A stretch of 64,000 nucleotides of DNA from Bacteroidaceae bacterium. GTDB taxonomy: Bacteria > Bacteroidota > Bacteroidia > Bacteroidales > Bacteroidaceae. The notes below the pieces were generated by a model, which saw only the letters and a list, made by a program, of their open reading frames with translations, was not told where the DNA came from and ran no database searches. Location: NCBI GenBank assembly GCA_017940605.1, contig JAGAYF010000006.1, positions 40,270 through 104,269 of the forward strand. Reading direction: 5' to 3'. Below, one piece after another: positions 1 through 8,245 of the stretch; the stretch's first letter is position 1, and each line of letters begins with the position of its first letter. A program made the position numbers and the translations under genes.

Positions 1-477
1 AACGGCGTGTTTGCCATGAGTCAGGAGATTCCCAATTTCGTCGAGACAAGCAGCAACCTGGCCAGCATTAAGATGCAAGGCGACACCATCCTCATAGAAA
101 CCATGCAGCGTTCCAGCCTCACAAGCAAGCGCCTGGCGGCATGCGAAGCCATCAGCGGCGTGTTCCAGCTGGCCGACGCTGAAGTTGACGTCAACACCGG
201 CTATCCCGGATGGCAGTTAAATCCCGCCAGCCCGTTCCTGCAAATTGCCGTCCAAGCCTACGAGCGGCTGTTCCAGCGCAAACCCGAGGTAAAGGCCATC
301 CACGCCGGCCTGGAATGCGGTCTGTTCAGCGAGAAATACCCCAAAATGGACATGGTCTCGTTCGGGCCGACGCTGCAGGGCGTCCACTCGCCCGACGAAC
401 GCCTGCTGATTCCCACCGTACAAATGGTATGGGATCATCTTCTGGAAATCCTGAAGAACATTCCCGAAAAAGCTTAG
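1..477 (+). CDS. pepD: Aminoacyl-histidine dipeptidase (PepD, M20 family), C-terminal part
   Basis: Only the last 158 or so codons are inside the window; the gene begins upstream. The family is a cytosolic Zn metallopeptidase that cleaves Xaa-His dipeptides such as carnosine. The fragment holds the C-terminal catalytic-domain signature seen in the complete paralogue at 34875-36326: IPNFVETSSNLASIK, YPGWQ, HAGLECGLF (metal-ligand region) and MDMVSFGPTL, ending in LLEILKNIPEKA. It is followed by a perfect hairpin at 497-533. By eye it is clearly homologous to the second copy but not a recent duplicate. Confidence 0.9.
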   Translation, partial: NGVFAMSQEIPNFVETSSNLASIKMQGDTILIETMQRSSLTSKRLAACEAISGVFQLADAEVDVNTGYPGWQLNPASPFLQIAVQAYERLFQRKPEVKAIHAGLECGLFSEKYPKMDMVSFGPTLQGVHSPDERLLIPTVQMVWDHLLEILKNIPEKA

Positions 478-496
478 AGGCGACGGAAAAAACACT

Positions 497-540
497 AACA
501 CGCCCCCTGCGCTGGTTGCGCAGGGGGCGTGTTATTTCAT
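497..540 (+). terminator. Rho-independent terminator after pepD
   Basis: Perfect 16-bp inverted repeat (497-512 with 518-533, loop TGGTT) followed by a T-rich run. It lies 20 bases after the pepD stop. Confidence 0.85.
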
Positions 541-564
541 CGTAGCCCTTTATTTTAAATCCTA

Positions 565-1005
565 TTACTTGGACGGGACGAACGCCTCATAGGTTCCGTC
601 ATCGTAAAAGACCCGAATTTCCTTCACATTGCGCCTCAGCACCTCGGCAGGCGGCACTGGGAAGGGTTTCGCTGGGTCTTGCGGCGGCATTGCGGGCTTA
701 GGACCATCCTTCAGGGCCTGTACGCCCAGACGCGCCTCGGCAGGCTGCGCAAACAAGGACGGCATCTCATCGGTTTCCTGGGGTGAGGATTCCTTATACA
801 TGTCTCCCTCGCCAAACAACAGCCAATTGATGTTGATGTTGGGGAATGCACGATGCACCGCCATGGTATGGTTGTTGGTGGGATTGGTACGGCCCAGGTA
901 GATTCCCGACAGAGAACCCTCAGCTATACCCAGCAATTTTGCAAACTCCTTTTGCGACATTTTTTGCTCGTCCTGGAGCATCTTCAAACGGTCCTTAATT
1001 TCCAT
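565..1005 (-). CDS. XRE-like helix-turn-helix regulator
   Basis: A 146-residue predicted DNA-binding protein. The N-terminus reads as an HTH_3/phage-repressor-like domain (MEIKDRLKMLQDEQKMSQKE, then FAKLLGIAEGSLSGIYLGRT), followed by INWLLFGEGDMY, a motif common in Bacteroidales Xre-like proteins. The middle is proline-rich and low in complexity, and the C-terminus is a short segment (EIRVFYDDGTYEAF). The ATG at 1005 was chosen because the longer frame from 1035 starts in front of the HTH, and candidate -7 boxes lie at 1023-1030 and 1050-1057. It faces a 1.3 kb gene-free region. Target genes are unknown. Confidence 0.8.
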   Translation of the reverse strand: MEIKDRLKMLQDEQKMSQKEFAKLLGIAEGSLSGIYLGRTNPTNNHTMAVHRAFPNININWLLFGEGDMYKESSPQETDEMPSLFAQPAEARLGVQALKDGPKPAMPPQDPAKPFPVPPAEVLRRNVKEIRVFYDDGTYEAFVPSK

Positions 1006-1049
1006 ATGTCTAAATTTTGGGGCAAAAATACCCATTTTTTGATGATTTG

Positions 1050-1057
1050 CAAAATTA
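1050..1057 (-). promoter_or_regulatory. -7 box TAATTTTG for the HTH gene
   Basis: Matches the Bacteroidota TAnnTTTG -7 consensus on the minus strand and would give a leader of about 40 bases. A second match, TATTTTTG, lies at 1023-1030. No clear -33 box is visible. Confidence 0.5.
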
Positions 1058-2100
1058 AATCATTTTTCTGATACGGTAATCAGAATTTCAAATTATTTTA
1101 TTTTCAAAATATTTTCATATTTAAATTTAGATATTCTTTTTGAAATTCGTTTTTTCGCATTCGGGCGCAACTTCGCACACCATAACGACATTCATGCATT
1201 TGACGGAAATTTTGATTACGTGATGAAATTTTTGTAATTAACTGGAAAATTATTCTTTATTATCTCGATTTTCATTCTTAGAACTAACATTTTTTCCGTT
1301 TCTGAATAAAAACACACCCTATTCATTAAAAACGCAAGAATAAAAGCGACAAAAAACTTGATTTTCATGTCTGTATGATGAAAATTTTCAAATATTCAGA
1401 AATGAATAAAGCGTAAAAACTTGATTGTGTTGATTTATAAATTAAGTTTTTCTGTATTAAAATTTCTATTTTGTATTTTAAATTTATAATATCTTGTTGA
1501 CAGTTTCCGAATTTATTCTTTGAGTTTTTATTTTTGAATTTATAAATTTTGCGCGTTAATTTTGGTTAAAGTTGAATTTGGACTGATTTTTTACGCAAAA
1601 AAATGAAATTTTTGCCACTCTCTCCATCGTTCTTTCGGCTGACGATTTCGATGCATTTATTTTGGGGGTAAAAATTGGCAAATTGCACTTCAGCAATGGG
1701 AAAACGGCGCATTTTTTCTGTATAAAATTCTGAGTGTTTTTTTGCAAAATCGGGTCGTTTTTCCGCCTTTTCACACCTGAACAACTTCGGATTTTGGCAA
1801 AATGATTCGTCAAAAATGGCCGCCGCACTCCCCCATTTTTCATTTTTTGCTGCATTTCCTGCCACTTTTTCCAACTCATTTTCCCGGCCGCTCCCTTACA
1901 CCCCATTGCCTTCCCCCGTTGGAGAATCCCCACCGCGGCCATGACCTGTGACATACCCACCCAACGGCAGGCCACGCACGACAACCATGCCAGCGACAGG
2001 GCATCCTGACCGTCTGCATCACGACACCCCTGCCCGTCCAATGGCAAGCATGGATGCCATACGGAGCATTTTCCACACCAGCCAGGCAGCACGCCGCAAA
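1058..2100. other. Long gene-free A+T-rich region
   Basis: About 800 bases (1060-1860) are extremely A+T-rich, with many runs of A or T and TTTT-GAATTT motifs. From about 1870 the sequence changes abruptly to G+C-rich. The open frames here (for example minus strand 2164-1556) have no recognisable motif, run through the A+T to G+C switch and have atypical composition. I see no RNA gene. The G+C-rich part leads into the 22-bp-period array at 2101-2217. Confidence 0.5.
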
Positions 2101-2217
2101 TGAAGCGCAATGGCGCAGCCGACAAGGCAGCAGAACCCTGCCGATGCGGCGTGAAAGATTTCATGCGCGCCGTGAAAATCCCTCAGACACGGCGCAAAAA
2201 GTCACATAGGCTGCGCA
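2101..2217 (-). repeat. 22-bp-period core array, locus F
   Basis: On the minus strand, cores GCGCCGTG, ACGGCGCG, ACGCCGCA, CTGCCTTG and GCGCTTCA begin at 2195, 2173, 2152, 2130 and 2108, giving spacings of 22, 21, 22 and 22. Two of the cores are preceded by TTTC, and GCGCCGTG by a T run. The sequence between cores is not conserved. It has the same layout as the arrays near 8.0, 15.8, 36.5, 43.5 and 60.9 kb. Confidence 0.55.
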
Positions 2218-2310
2218 TCGGCGCATCCATTCCCTGCACGAAACATCGTCACTCCCCCTATCCGTCCTTGCTTTCCTTATTCCATCGCCCCTCAGGCCGA
2301 CGGGCTTTCC

Positions 2311-3336
2311 TCATTCCATGATAAAAGCCAGCAGCTGCCTCAGTATGTCGCCTTCGGTCCAACCAGAGCCGCCCATGCCCTTGGACTTTTCGTCGGCCAT
2401 GCGTATCTCCTCCAGTATGCGCAGCACCTTGCCGGCAGAATACAGCCGCAGGGCGGGCAATACATTGTTGCGCACCATCCACTCGGGCTGCCCCAGGTAG
2501 TTGGCTATGCCTACGGATGTCTTGTCGGGCGCATAGTGGGCAATCATCAGCGTGGAGAAGAAGCGGAACAGCGTGGGCAGGATGAGCTGTATGGGATTGG
2601 CCTTGGGATTGTTGGCAAAGTATTTGGCTATCTGGAATGCCTTCTTCACGTCCTTGGCCACCAATGCGTTTTGCAGTTCAAAGTAATTGAAATCCTTGCT
2701 GATGCCGATGTTGCGCTCCACCAGGTCGGGCGTTACCCGCTGCTGACCTGCCGGCATGGCCAGGAACAGCTTGTCCATCTCGCCATACAGGCGTATCAGG
2801 TCGCATCCGATGGAGTCGGCCACCAGGCTGACCGACTTTTCATCCATGGCAAAGCCCTTTTCCTGGGCATAGGCGCGTATGAGGGCCGGAAGCTGGTAGT
2901 CCTTGACCTTGGCCGACTCAAAAACGACGCCAAGGGTCGAAATAAGCGAGACCACCTTCTTCCGGCGGTCTATCGTACCATTCTTATATACCAGCACGAG
3001 CACCGTCGATGGTTGCGGGTGCTGCAGGTAATAGGACAAGTCGTCCCATCCCGACAGGTTCTGCGCCTCGCGCACGAGCACCACCGAGCGTTCCCCCATC
3101 ATGGGGAAGCTCTGCGCCGCATTGATGATGTTGTTGACCGATGCGTCGCTGCCGTAGAAGACATTGAGGCAGAAATCGCGCTCGTCCTCCCTGAGGGCAT
3201 TGTCTACGATGGCGTCGGCAATGCGGTCGATGTAGTAATTCTCGTTGCCCATGAGCAGGTAGACCGACCTGAACTGCCCTGCCGCAATCTCCTTCATGAT
3301 TGCCTCGAAAGTGATGCCTTTTTGCGCTGCTGCCAT
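2311..3336 (-). CDS. holA: DNA polymerase III subunit delta
   Basis: Clamp-loader delta subunit, 341 residues, which opens the beta sliding clamp during replisome loading. The N-terminal AAA+-like domain begins FRSVYLLMGNENYYIDRIADAIVDNAL (a degenerate P-loop, as usual for delta). Family-typical stretches are SVVLVREAQ, LVLVYKNGTIDRRKK and FNYFELQNALVAKDVKKAF. The C-terminal collar ends ILRQLLAFIME. It lies 18 bases downstream of amn on the same strand, so the two are probably one transcript. Length fits Bacteroidales HolA. Confidence 0.93.
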   Translation of the reverse strand: MAAAQKGITFEAIMKEIAAGQFRSVYLLMGNENYYIDRIADAIVDNALREDERDFCLNVFYGSDASVNNIINAAQSFPMMGERSVVLVREAQNLSGWDDLSYYLQHPQPSTVLVLVYKNGTIDRRKKVVSLISTLGVVFESAKVKDYQLPALIRAYAQEKGFAMDEKSVSLVADSIGCDLIRLYGEMDKLFLAMPAGQQRVTPDLVERNIGISKDFNYFELQNALVAKDVKKAFQIAKYFANNPKANPIQLILPTLFRFFSTLMIAHYAPDKTSVGIANYLGQPEWMVRNNVLPALRLYSAGKVLRILEEIRMADEKSKGMGGSGWTEGDILRQLLAFIME

Positions 3337-3354
3337 GATTTTCCAATGATTGTC

Positions 3355-4131
3355 CTACCAGTCAAACTTGAGGTGCCTTACCGTTTCGGCGTGCTCTATG
3401 ATCTTTTGCAGCGACAGGATGCCCATCTCCACATGCCGCTGCGCATAGTTGGTGTTCACGGCATTGTCGCTGGCAATGGTCTTCACGCCTTCAGGCACCA
3501 TGGGGTTGTCTGACACGAGCAGCAACGCCCCCACGGGGATGTGGTTGTAGAAACCGCACGAGAACAACGTGGCACACTCCATGTCGACAGCCATGGCACG
3601 CGTCGTCCTGAGGTATTCCTTGAACTTGTCGTCATGTTCCCACACGCGCCTGTTGGTTGTGTAGACCGAGCCCGTCCAATAGTCCAGCCTGTGCTGTATG
3701 AGCACGGAGGAAACAGCGCGTTCCAGGATAAAGGCGGGCAATGACGGCACTTCGGGCGGAAAATAGTCGTTGCTCGTTCCCTCGCCCCTCACGGCCGCCA
3801 GCGGCAATATGAAGTCGCCTATCTGCGTCTTGTGGGAAATGCCGCCGCACTTGCCCAGGAACAGGCACGCCTTGGGGCTGACAGCGCTCAGCAGGTCCAT
3901 GATGAGCGCGGCATTGGGGCTGCCCATGCCAAAATTGATCATGGTGATTCCGTTGCCGTTGGCCACGCGCATGTTGGCTTCATAGCCCACGCGGTCCACC
4001 CCGCAGTAGTCGCAGAACATGTCAACGTAGTTGTTGAAATTGGTCAGCAAGATGTAGGGGCTGATTTCCCCCAGTTGCAACTTGGTGTAGCGCTCCAGCC
4101 AATTGGCCGTGATTTCCTGCTTGGTCTTCAT
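3355..4131 (-). CDS. amn: AMP nucleosidase
   Basis: Hydrolyses AMP to adenine and ribose 5-phosphate (purine salvage, cytosol). At 258 residues this is the short Bacteroidota form consisting only of the nucleoside-phosphorylase fold. Motifs include ITMINFGMGSPNAALIMDLL, CLFLGKCGGISHKTQIGDFILP, AVDMECATLFSCGF (the PNP-family nucleotide-binding Glu) and LLVSDNPMVPEGVKT. The ATG at 4131 was chosen over 4155 because MKTKQEITANWLERY matches the usual family start. A -7 box lies 37 bases upstream. It is followed directly by holA. Confidence 0.92.
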   Translation of the reverse strand: MKTKQEITANWLERYTKLQLGEISPYILLTNFNNYVDMFCDYCGVDRVGYEANMRVANGNGITMINFGMGSPNAALIMDLLSAVSPKACLFLGKCGGISHKTQIGDFILPLAAVRGEGTSNDYFPPEVPSLPAFILERAVSSVLIQHRLDYWTGSVYTTNRRVWEHDDKFKEYLRTTRAMAVDMECATLFSCGFYNHIPVGALLLVSDNPMVPEGVKTIASDNAVNTNYAQRHVEMGILSLQKIIEHAETVRHLKFDW

Positions 4132-4167
4132 TGTAACGAAATTTTTGTCCAACAATCAAATGGGGTG

Positions 4168-4175
4168 CAAATATA
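4168..4175 (-). promoter_or_regulatory. -7 box TATATTTG for amn-holA
   Basis: TAnnTTTG match on the minus strand followed by CACCCC; it is placed correctly for the ATG at 4131. Confidence 0.6.
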
Positions 4176-4401
4176 AACATTTTTCAGCGTTAAAGCGCAT
4201 CCTTGCGCCCGATTTGATGCTTTTTCCGCTAAAATCCCCAAAAATTCATACAAAAAATTTTGTCTGCAATCATTTGTTTTTCTGATATTTACATTTAAAA
4301 ATCCGCATTTTAGACCTCAAATGCGTGCTTTCTTTCCGTTTTCCCGCACACTCGTCCGAAAAAACAACGCGCATTTCAAGGATATTTTCAGGTATTTGCA
4401 T

Positions 4402-4409
4402 TAAATTTG
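4402..4409 (+). promoter_or_regulatory. -7 box TAAATTTG for the HSDR_N gene
   Basis: TAnnTTTG match ending 33 bases before the ATG at 4443. It overlaps the TTG that opens the longer frame at 4407, so it argues for the later start. Confidence 0.6.
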
Positions 4410-4442
4410 CAACCCAATCAGCCATCATTCCGCCCCAACGAA

Positions 4443-4898
4443 ATGGAAGAGCTCAACCTCCCCCCGTTTGAACCCCGTTTGCAGGCGCAGGGAAATCTCA
4501 CGCAAATCTTCGACCCCCTGCGTCGCCGTTTTGTGGCACTCACGCCTGAGGAATGGGTGCGCCAGCACTTCGTCCGGTTTCTCATATCGGACAAAGGCTA
4601 CCCATCGGCCCGCCTGGCCAACGAAATAAGCATTGAACTCAACGGCATGAGGCGACGCTGCGACACCGTACTCTTTTCCCGAGACATGACACCCGTGCTC
4701 ATCATAGAATACAAAGCCCCGGCCATCCGCATAACGCAGCAGACGTTCAACCAAATCAATGCATACAACCGCGTACTGCAAGTTCCCTACGTCATGGCCA
4801 GCAACGGCATGACGCACTACTGCGCCCATCTGGACAGGGAGGCCCGCCGATACGTTTTCCTCAGCGACATTCCCCGCTATTCCGATCTCGTTTTCTGA
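4443..4898 (+). CDS. HSDR_N domain protein (PD-(D/E)XK nuclease-like)
   Basis: 151-residue protein with the fold of the N-terminal domain of type I restriction R subunits. The start MEELNLPPFEPRL is followed by LTPEEWVRQHFVRFLISDKGYPSARLANEISIEL. The nuclease-type core is RCDTVLFSRDMTPVLIIEYKAP, with D and E-x-K in the expected places, then QINAYNRVLQVPYVMASNG. No helicase, HsdM or HsdS is nearby, so it is not a restriction system. From memory, the gene sits next to holA and amn in many Bacteroidales, suggesting a housekeeping nucleic-acid role that remains unknown. Confidence 0.8.
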   Translation: MEELNLPPFEPRLQAQGNLTQIFDPLRRRFVALTPEEWVRQHFVRFLISDKGYPSARLANEISIELNGMRRRCDTVLFSRDMTPVLIIEYKAPAIRITQQTFNQINAYNRVLQVPYVMASNGMTHYCAHLDREARRYVFLSDIPRYSDLVF

Positions 4899-4940
4899 AA
4901 AGCGCGGCAGGAACACCGTTACGACGCGCAAAGAACACAA

Positions 4941-4988
4941 GGTGTCCGCCAAAAATCTCACTTCTCGCACAGATTTTCAGCGGACACC
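4941..4988. terminator. Hairpin between convergent genes
   Basis: Near-perfect 18-bp inverted repeat (4941-4958 with 4971-4988) lying between the + strand HSDR_N gene and the - strand zinc-ribbon gene. T content is weak on both sides. A separate perfect 16-bp palindrome, CTGAATCGCGATTCAG, lies at 5012-5027. Confidence 0.55.
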
Positions 4989-5060
4989 CGTCCTATTCTT
5001 ATCCAAGCCCCCTGAATCGCGATTCAGAGAGCCGCAGCCTCCCTGTTCAGCCAGAAAAGG

Positions 5061-5909
5061 CTATGCTTCTTCCTTTTTCTTTGCCGTCTTGGCCGTTGCC
5101 TTCTTGCGGCGGCCCTTTTTGTCCTCCTCAACCTGGGGCTTGGCCACCTTGATGCCTGCCAATTCAGGATCAATCAGGATGCGGCCGCAGTATTCACAGA
5201 CAATCACCTTCTTGTGCAGGCGCACGTCCAACTGGCGCTGGGGCGGAATCTTGGCAAAGCAGCCTCCGCAGGAATCACGGTCCACGCTGACGATGCCCAA
5301 ACCGTTGCGGCAGCTCTTGCGGATGCGTTTGTACGCCGTGAGCAGGCGTGGCTCAATCTTTTCCTCCAGTTCCTTGGATTCATCGCGGAGTTTGTCCTCC
5401 TCGACCTTGTTCTCCATGATGATTTCGTCCAGTTCCTCCTTCTTTACCACGAGTTCGGCCTTGCGTTCTTCAATGTCGGCAGCATATCGCGCAATGGCAT
5501 CGTCGATTTCCTGCTTCTTGGCAGCGGCTTCGCGGATTCGCTTGTCGCGCAACTGGATTTCCAGCTCCTGATACTCAACTTCCTTCTGCAGGTTGTCGTA
5601 TTCGCGGCTGTTGCTCACGTTCTCAATCTTTTCCTTGTTCCTGTCAATGACCGACTGGGCCTGTATCTTTTCTTCCTTCCACTTGTTGACGGCGATGCGC
5701 AGGCCGTTGGCCTCCTCCTCGAGCTTGGAAATGCGCATGGTCAGGCCTTCTATCTCGTCCGACAGGTCCTGCACTTCCAGGGGAAGCTCGCCGCGGATGG
5801 TTCGTATCTCATCAATGCGGCTCAACACCTTTTGCAGGGAATACAGATTCTTCAATTTCTCGTCTACGGGCAAATCCGCAGGATTCTTCACTTTAGTTTC
5901 GCGTGCCAT
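5061..5909 (-). CDS. Coiled-coil C4 zinc-ribbon protein
   Basis: 282 residues. About residues 15-185 are an almost continuous coiled coil rich in E, K, R and Q. A C4 zinc ribbon follows near the C-terminus (CGGC, then 18 residues later CEYCG), then a lysine/alanine-rich basic tail. The architecture matches the PF02591 (zf-RING_7/CdsZ-like) family, proteins proposed to bind nucleic acid or act in ribosome or envelope-related roles; the exact function is not settled. It follows nif3 by 33 bases on the same strand, a pairing common in Bacteroidota. Confidence 0.8.
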   Translation of the reverse strand: MARETKVKNPADLPVDEKLKNLYSLQKVLSRIDEIRTIRGELPLEVQDLSDEIEGLTMRISKLEEEANGLRIAVNKWKEEKIQAQSVIDRNKEKIENVSNSREYDNLQKEVEYQELEIQLRDKRIREAAAKKQEIDDAIARYAADIEERKAELVVKKEELDEIIMENKVEEDKLRDESKELEEKIEPRLLTAYKRIRKSCRNGLGIVSVDRDSCGGCFAKIPPQRQLDVRLHKKVIVCEYCGRILIDPELAGIKVAKPQVEEDKKGRRKKATAKTAKKKEEA

Positions 5910-5942
5910 AATGGGTTCAAATTATTTTTGGTTAATGTTATT

Positions 5943-6719
5943 CTACATGTAGTGGATGGGATTGGTCGCCACGCTGGTGACGTGCGTCCTCAGGTCGGGC
6001 CATTCCGCGTGCAGGATGCGCTGCATGAGGTGCGGCGTGAACTGTTCGCTCTGGTAATGCCCCAGGACACCTATCTGAATGACGTTCTCGTAGCCGAAAT
6101 ACTGGTGATAGTGCATCTCGCCCGTCAGGAAGGCATCGCACCCCTGTGCCACGGCCTCGGGCAGGAGGAAATCGCCTGCGCCGCCGCACAGCCCCACCAT
6201 CCTGACCTCGCGATTCAGCAACTGGTTGTGCTGCAGGCAGGCCACGCCAAAGACTTCCTTGGCCAACGCCAGGAAAGACTGCGCCGACATGGGTTCTTCC
6301 AGCTTGCCCATCACGCCTGCGCCGCCACCCTGCGGATGGGGCTGCAGACGCACCACGTGGGACAGTCCCAAACGCCGTGCCATTTCATCGTTCACCCCGC
6401 CCAGCTGGTTGTCCAGGTTGGTATGGGCAGCATAGACGGCCACATCGTGCCTGACCGCCAGGCGCACGCAGCGCTCAGCCTGCGTGTCGCCGCCCACCCG
6501 CCTGAGCGGGCGGAACAACAATGGGTGATGGGCCACGACCAAGTTGCAATCCAGCCTCACCGCCTCGTCAATGACCGCCTCGGTCACGTCCAGACACAAC
6601 AAGACCCCTGAGACCTCCGCGGCTGTTAACCCTACCTGCAAGCCTGCATTGTCATAGCTTTCCTGCAGAGGCAGCGGCGCGAAACGTTCAAGGGTCGTCA
6701 CGACATCCTGAATCTTCAC
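5943..6719 (-). CDS. Nif3-like dinuclear metal centre protein
   Basis: 258-residue NIF3/YbgI family protein (often labelled GTP cyclohydrolase I type 2 homologue). Metal-site motifs are VVAHHPLLF, AAHTNLDNQLGGVND and FLTGEMHYHQYFGYEN. Start: the longest frame begins at 6791, but a TACCTTTG box at 6748-6755 would put the transcription start near 6744. The GTG at 6719 (VKIQDVVTTLERFAPLPLQESYDNAGL) matches the family N-terminus and was chosen. Biochemical role is uncertain. It is probably co-transcribed with the zinc-ribbon gene. Confidence 0.87.
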   Translation of the reverse strand: MKIQDVVTTLERFAPLPLQESYDNAGLQVGLTAAEVSGVLLCLDVTEAVIDEAVRLDCNLVVAHHPLLFRPLRRVGGDTQAERCVRLAVRHDVAVYAAHTNLDNQLGGVNDEMARRLGLSHVVRLQPHPQGGGAGVMGKLEEPMSAQSFLALAKEVFGVACLQHNQLLNREVRMVGLCGGAGDFLLPEAVAQGCDAFLTGEMHYHQYFGYENVIQIGVLGHYQSEQFTPHLMQRILHAEWPDLRTHVTSVATNPIHYM

Positions 6720-6747
6720 AATCTCGAAAAATAGCGTTTTGCGGCTG

Positions 6748-6755
6748 CAAAGGTA
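6748..6755 (-). promoter_or_regulatory. -7 box TACCTTTG for nif3
   Basis: Exact match to the most common form of the Bacteroidota -7 box, followed by CAGCC. It decides the nif3 start (GTG 6719). Confidence 0.65.
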
Positions 6756-6798
6756 GTGATTTTCTGTCAAATGCCCAATGGCATCCAACAAAAATATG

Positions 6799-6806
6799 TA
6801 ATTTTG
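6799..6806 (+). promoter_or_regulatory. -7 box TAATTTTG for the 6848 gene
   Basis: TAnnTTTG match 41 bases before the ATG at 6848, divergent from the nif3 promoter. Confidence 0.55.
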
Positions 6807-6847
6807 CCCACAAATTCCATTTTGTACAACCCATTTTCAACCATCAC

Positions 6848-7900
6848 ATGCACACACACAGACTTACAAGACTGATGCTGGCCGCCACCCTCGCGGCCGT
6901 CATGCTGGGCAGCCCGCTCATGCCTGCCCACGCACAGGACAGCGCCTGCAAGCTCAACGCCAAGGAGCTCAGGCAGAACGGACGACTGAAGAAGACCGAC
7001 AAGCTCAAGAAAATCGACCTCCTGGCCGACATGGACATCCACCACCAAAGCGGAGCCGTGTTCGGAAAATACCTATTCATGGTGGGAGTGAGGATGACCA
7101 AGGTCACGCTCTACGACCTGGAGAAGAAACAAGTCATTGCCACCTACAAGCCCCGTCCCCACAACGACACCTCCACCATGGGGACGACCCTCAGGACCAA
7201 TGAGAAGGGCATGCTGCTGGGCAGTGAGCTCTACCACTGCAACCAATCCAGCTTCGGCAACGAAAGGTTTGACAAGGACGACCCATTCCCCCTCCTCTAC
7301 ATATCACAGCGCAACATGACGGGCACACGGCGCGGCCTGCTCACCGTCTACCGCATACTGCCCACCCTCGAGAACGGCGAAATCAAGGCATTCACCATGG
7401 AGCACGTACAGAGCATCTATTTTCCAGGCATGACCGACGAGAACGCCCTGGGCACGCCCAACGTGGCCATAGACCAGGTGAACGGCACAATGTATGCCTA
7501 CAGCCGCAACAACAATAACCAGTGCGTCAACTACCAATGGGCCGCCATAGCCAAGTTCAAGCTGCCGCCGCTGCGCAACAGCAAGGGCAATGTGGTCACC
7601 GCCGTCACCCTCAACGAGTCCGACATACTGGAAACCACCTACATGGACTGGGCCATGGTGTGGGCACAGGGCGGATTCGTGCAGGACGGCAGGCTCATCA
7701 TCTTCCAGGGATTTCCCCACAAGGACCCGCGCTTCAACCACATCTACCTGCGCGTGTTCGACCTGGAGAAACGCCGCCAGACCCACATGTACGACCTCGT
7801 GGACTACGGATTCCACCACGAGCCCGAGGCCGCTTTCTTCTACAAGGGACGCATCTGCACGGCCACCAACGGAAAAGGCATCTATTCATTCAAATTCTAG
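6848..7900 (+). CDS. Secreted protein of unknown function, propeller-like
   Basis: 350 residues with a clear Sec signal peptide (RLTRLMLAATLAAVMLGSPLMPAHAQ) and no membrane segment afterwards. The mature part has repeated strand-rich blocks such as VTLYDLEKKQVIATY, LLTVYRIL, AIAKFKLPPL and IYLRVFDLEKRRQTHMYDL. They resemble beta-propeller blades that report values, as in 6-bladed TolB/NHL-like proteins, but I do not recognise a family. It has its own promoter and a strong terminator, so it is probably monocistronic. Likely periplasmic or exported. Confidence 0.75.
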   Translation: MHTHRLTRLMLAATLAAVMLGSPLMPAHAQDSACKLNAKELRQNGRLKKTDKLKKIDLLADMDIHHQSGAVFGKYLFMVGVRMTKVTLYDLEKKQVIATYKPRPHNDTSTMGTTLRTNEKGMLLGSELYHCNQSSFGNERFDKDDPFPLLYISQRNMTGTRRGLLTVYRILPTLENGEIKAFTMEHVQSIYFPGMTDENALGTPNVAIDQVNGTMYAYSRNNNNQCVNYQWAAIAKFKLPPLRNSKGNVVTAVTLNESDILETTYMDWAMVWAQGGFVQDGRLIIFQGFPHKDPRFNHIYLRVFDLEKRRQTHMYDLVDYGFHHEPEAAFFYKGRICTATNGKGIYSFKF

Positions 7901-7933
7901 TCAGCACCGCCCCCTGTGGTTGCCGCCCCACCA

Positions 7934-7964
7934 GGGAAGCCACCATGCGTGGCTTCCCTTTTTT
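7934..7964 (+). terminator. Rho-independent terminator
   Basis: 10-bp stem GGGAAGCCAC/GTGGCTTCCC with a 5-base loop, followed by six T. It lies 33 bases after the 6848-7900 gene. Confidence 0.9.
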
Positions 7965-7988
7965 CGGCCATGCACGCACCCATGCACA

Positions 7989-8040
7989 ACGCGGCCCAAG
8001 GCATCTGCCTGCGAGGCGCAAGAACCGCCCCTGCGCGGCC
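7989..8040 (-). repeat. 22-bp-period core array, locus E (short)
   Basis: On the minus strand, cores GGCCGCGC (from 8040), GCGCCTCG (from 8019) and GGCCGCGT (from 7996) are spaced 21 and 23 bases. The first is preceded by ATTATCA and the second by TTCTT. This is the weakest of the six loci. The gap 7901-8245 otherwise contains only a terminator and the palindromic promoter. Confidence 0.4.
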
Positions 8041-8201
8041 TGATAATTTTCCAATAAGGCATGCCGTTGCCACGAACGGGGCGTAAGTTTTTCATTTACT
8101 CCCCAATGCCGATGGATACCACCCTTTTCGCACCGCATCAATCACGCCCGCGATACCCTAATCGGTAGCTACCTCCATTTTTGGGAAAGAAAGGAAACTT
8201 C

Positions 8202-8233
8202 TTTGCCTGCAAATGCGTAACTTTGCAGGCAAA
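8202..8233 (+). promoter_or_regulatory. Promoter with 12-bp-arm palindrome (operator candidate)
   Basis: -7 box TAACTTTG at 8218-8225. Perfect inverted repeat TTTGCCTGCAAA (8202-8213) and TTTGCAGGCAAA (8222-8233) around the 8-base spacer TGCGTAAC, so the right arm begins inside the -7 box. An almost identical element precedes rlmN at 43604-43635. The position over the -7 box would suit a dimeric repressor, or the RNA could form a hairpin at its 5' end. Confidence 0.65.
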
Positions 8234-8245
8234 GAATATTTTTGC

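Noticed and set aside
1556-2164. 202-residue open frame on the minus strand
   Set aside because: It crosses the A+T to G+C switch, has no motif, no plausible start signal and includes the 22-base array.
4443-4898. Type I restriction system
   Set aside because: Only the HSDR_N fold is present; no helicase, methylase or specificity gene is nearby.
5012-5027. Perfect 16-bp palindrome CTGAATCGCGATTCAG as operator
   Set aside because: It lies between convergent gene ends, away from any promoter; probably part of termination context or chance.
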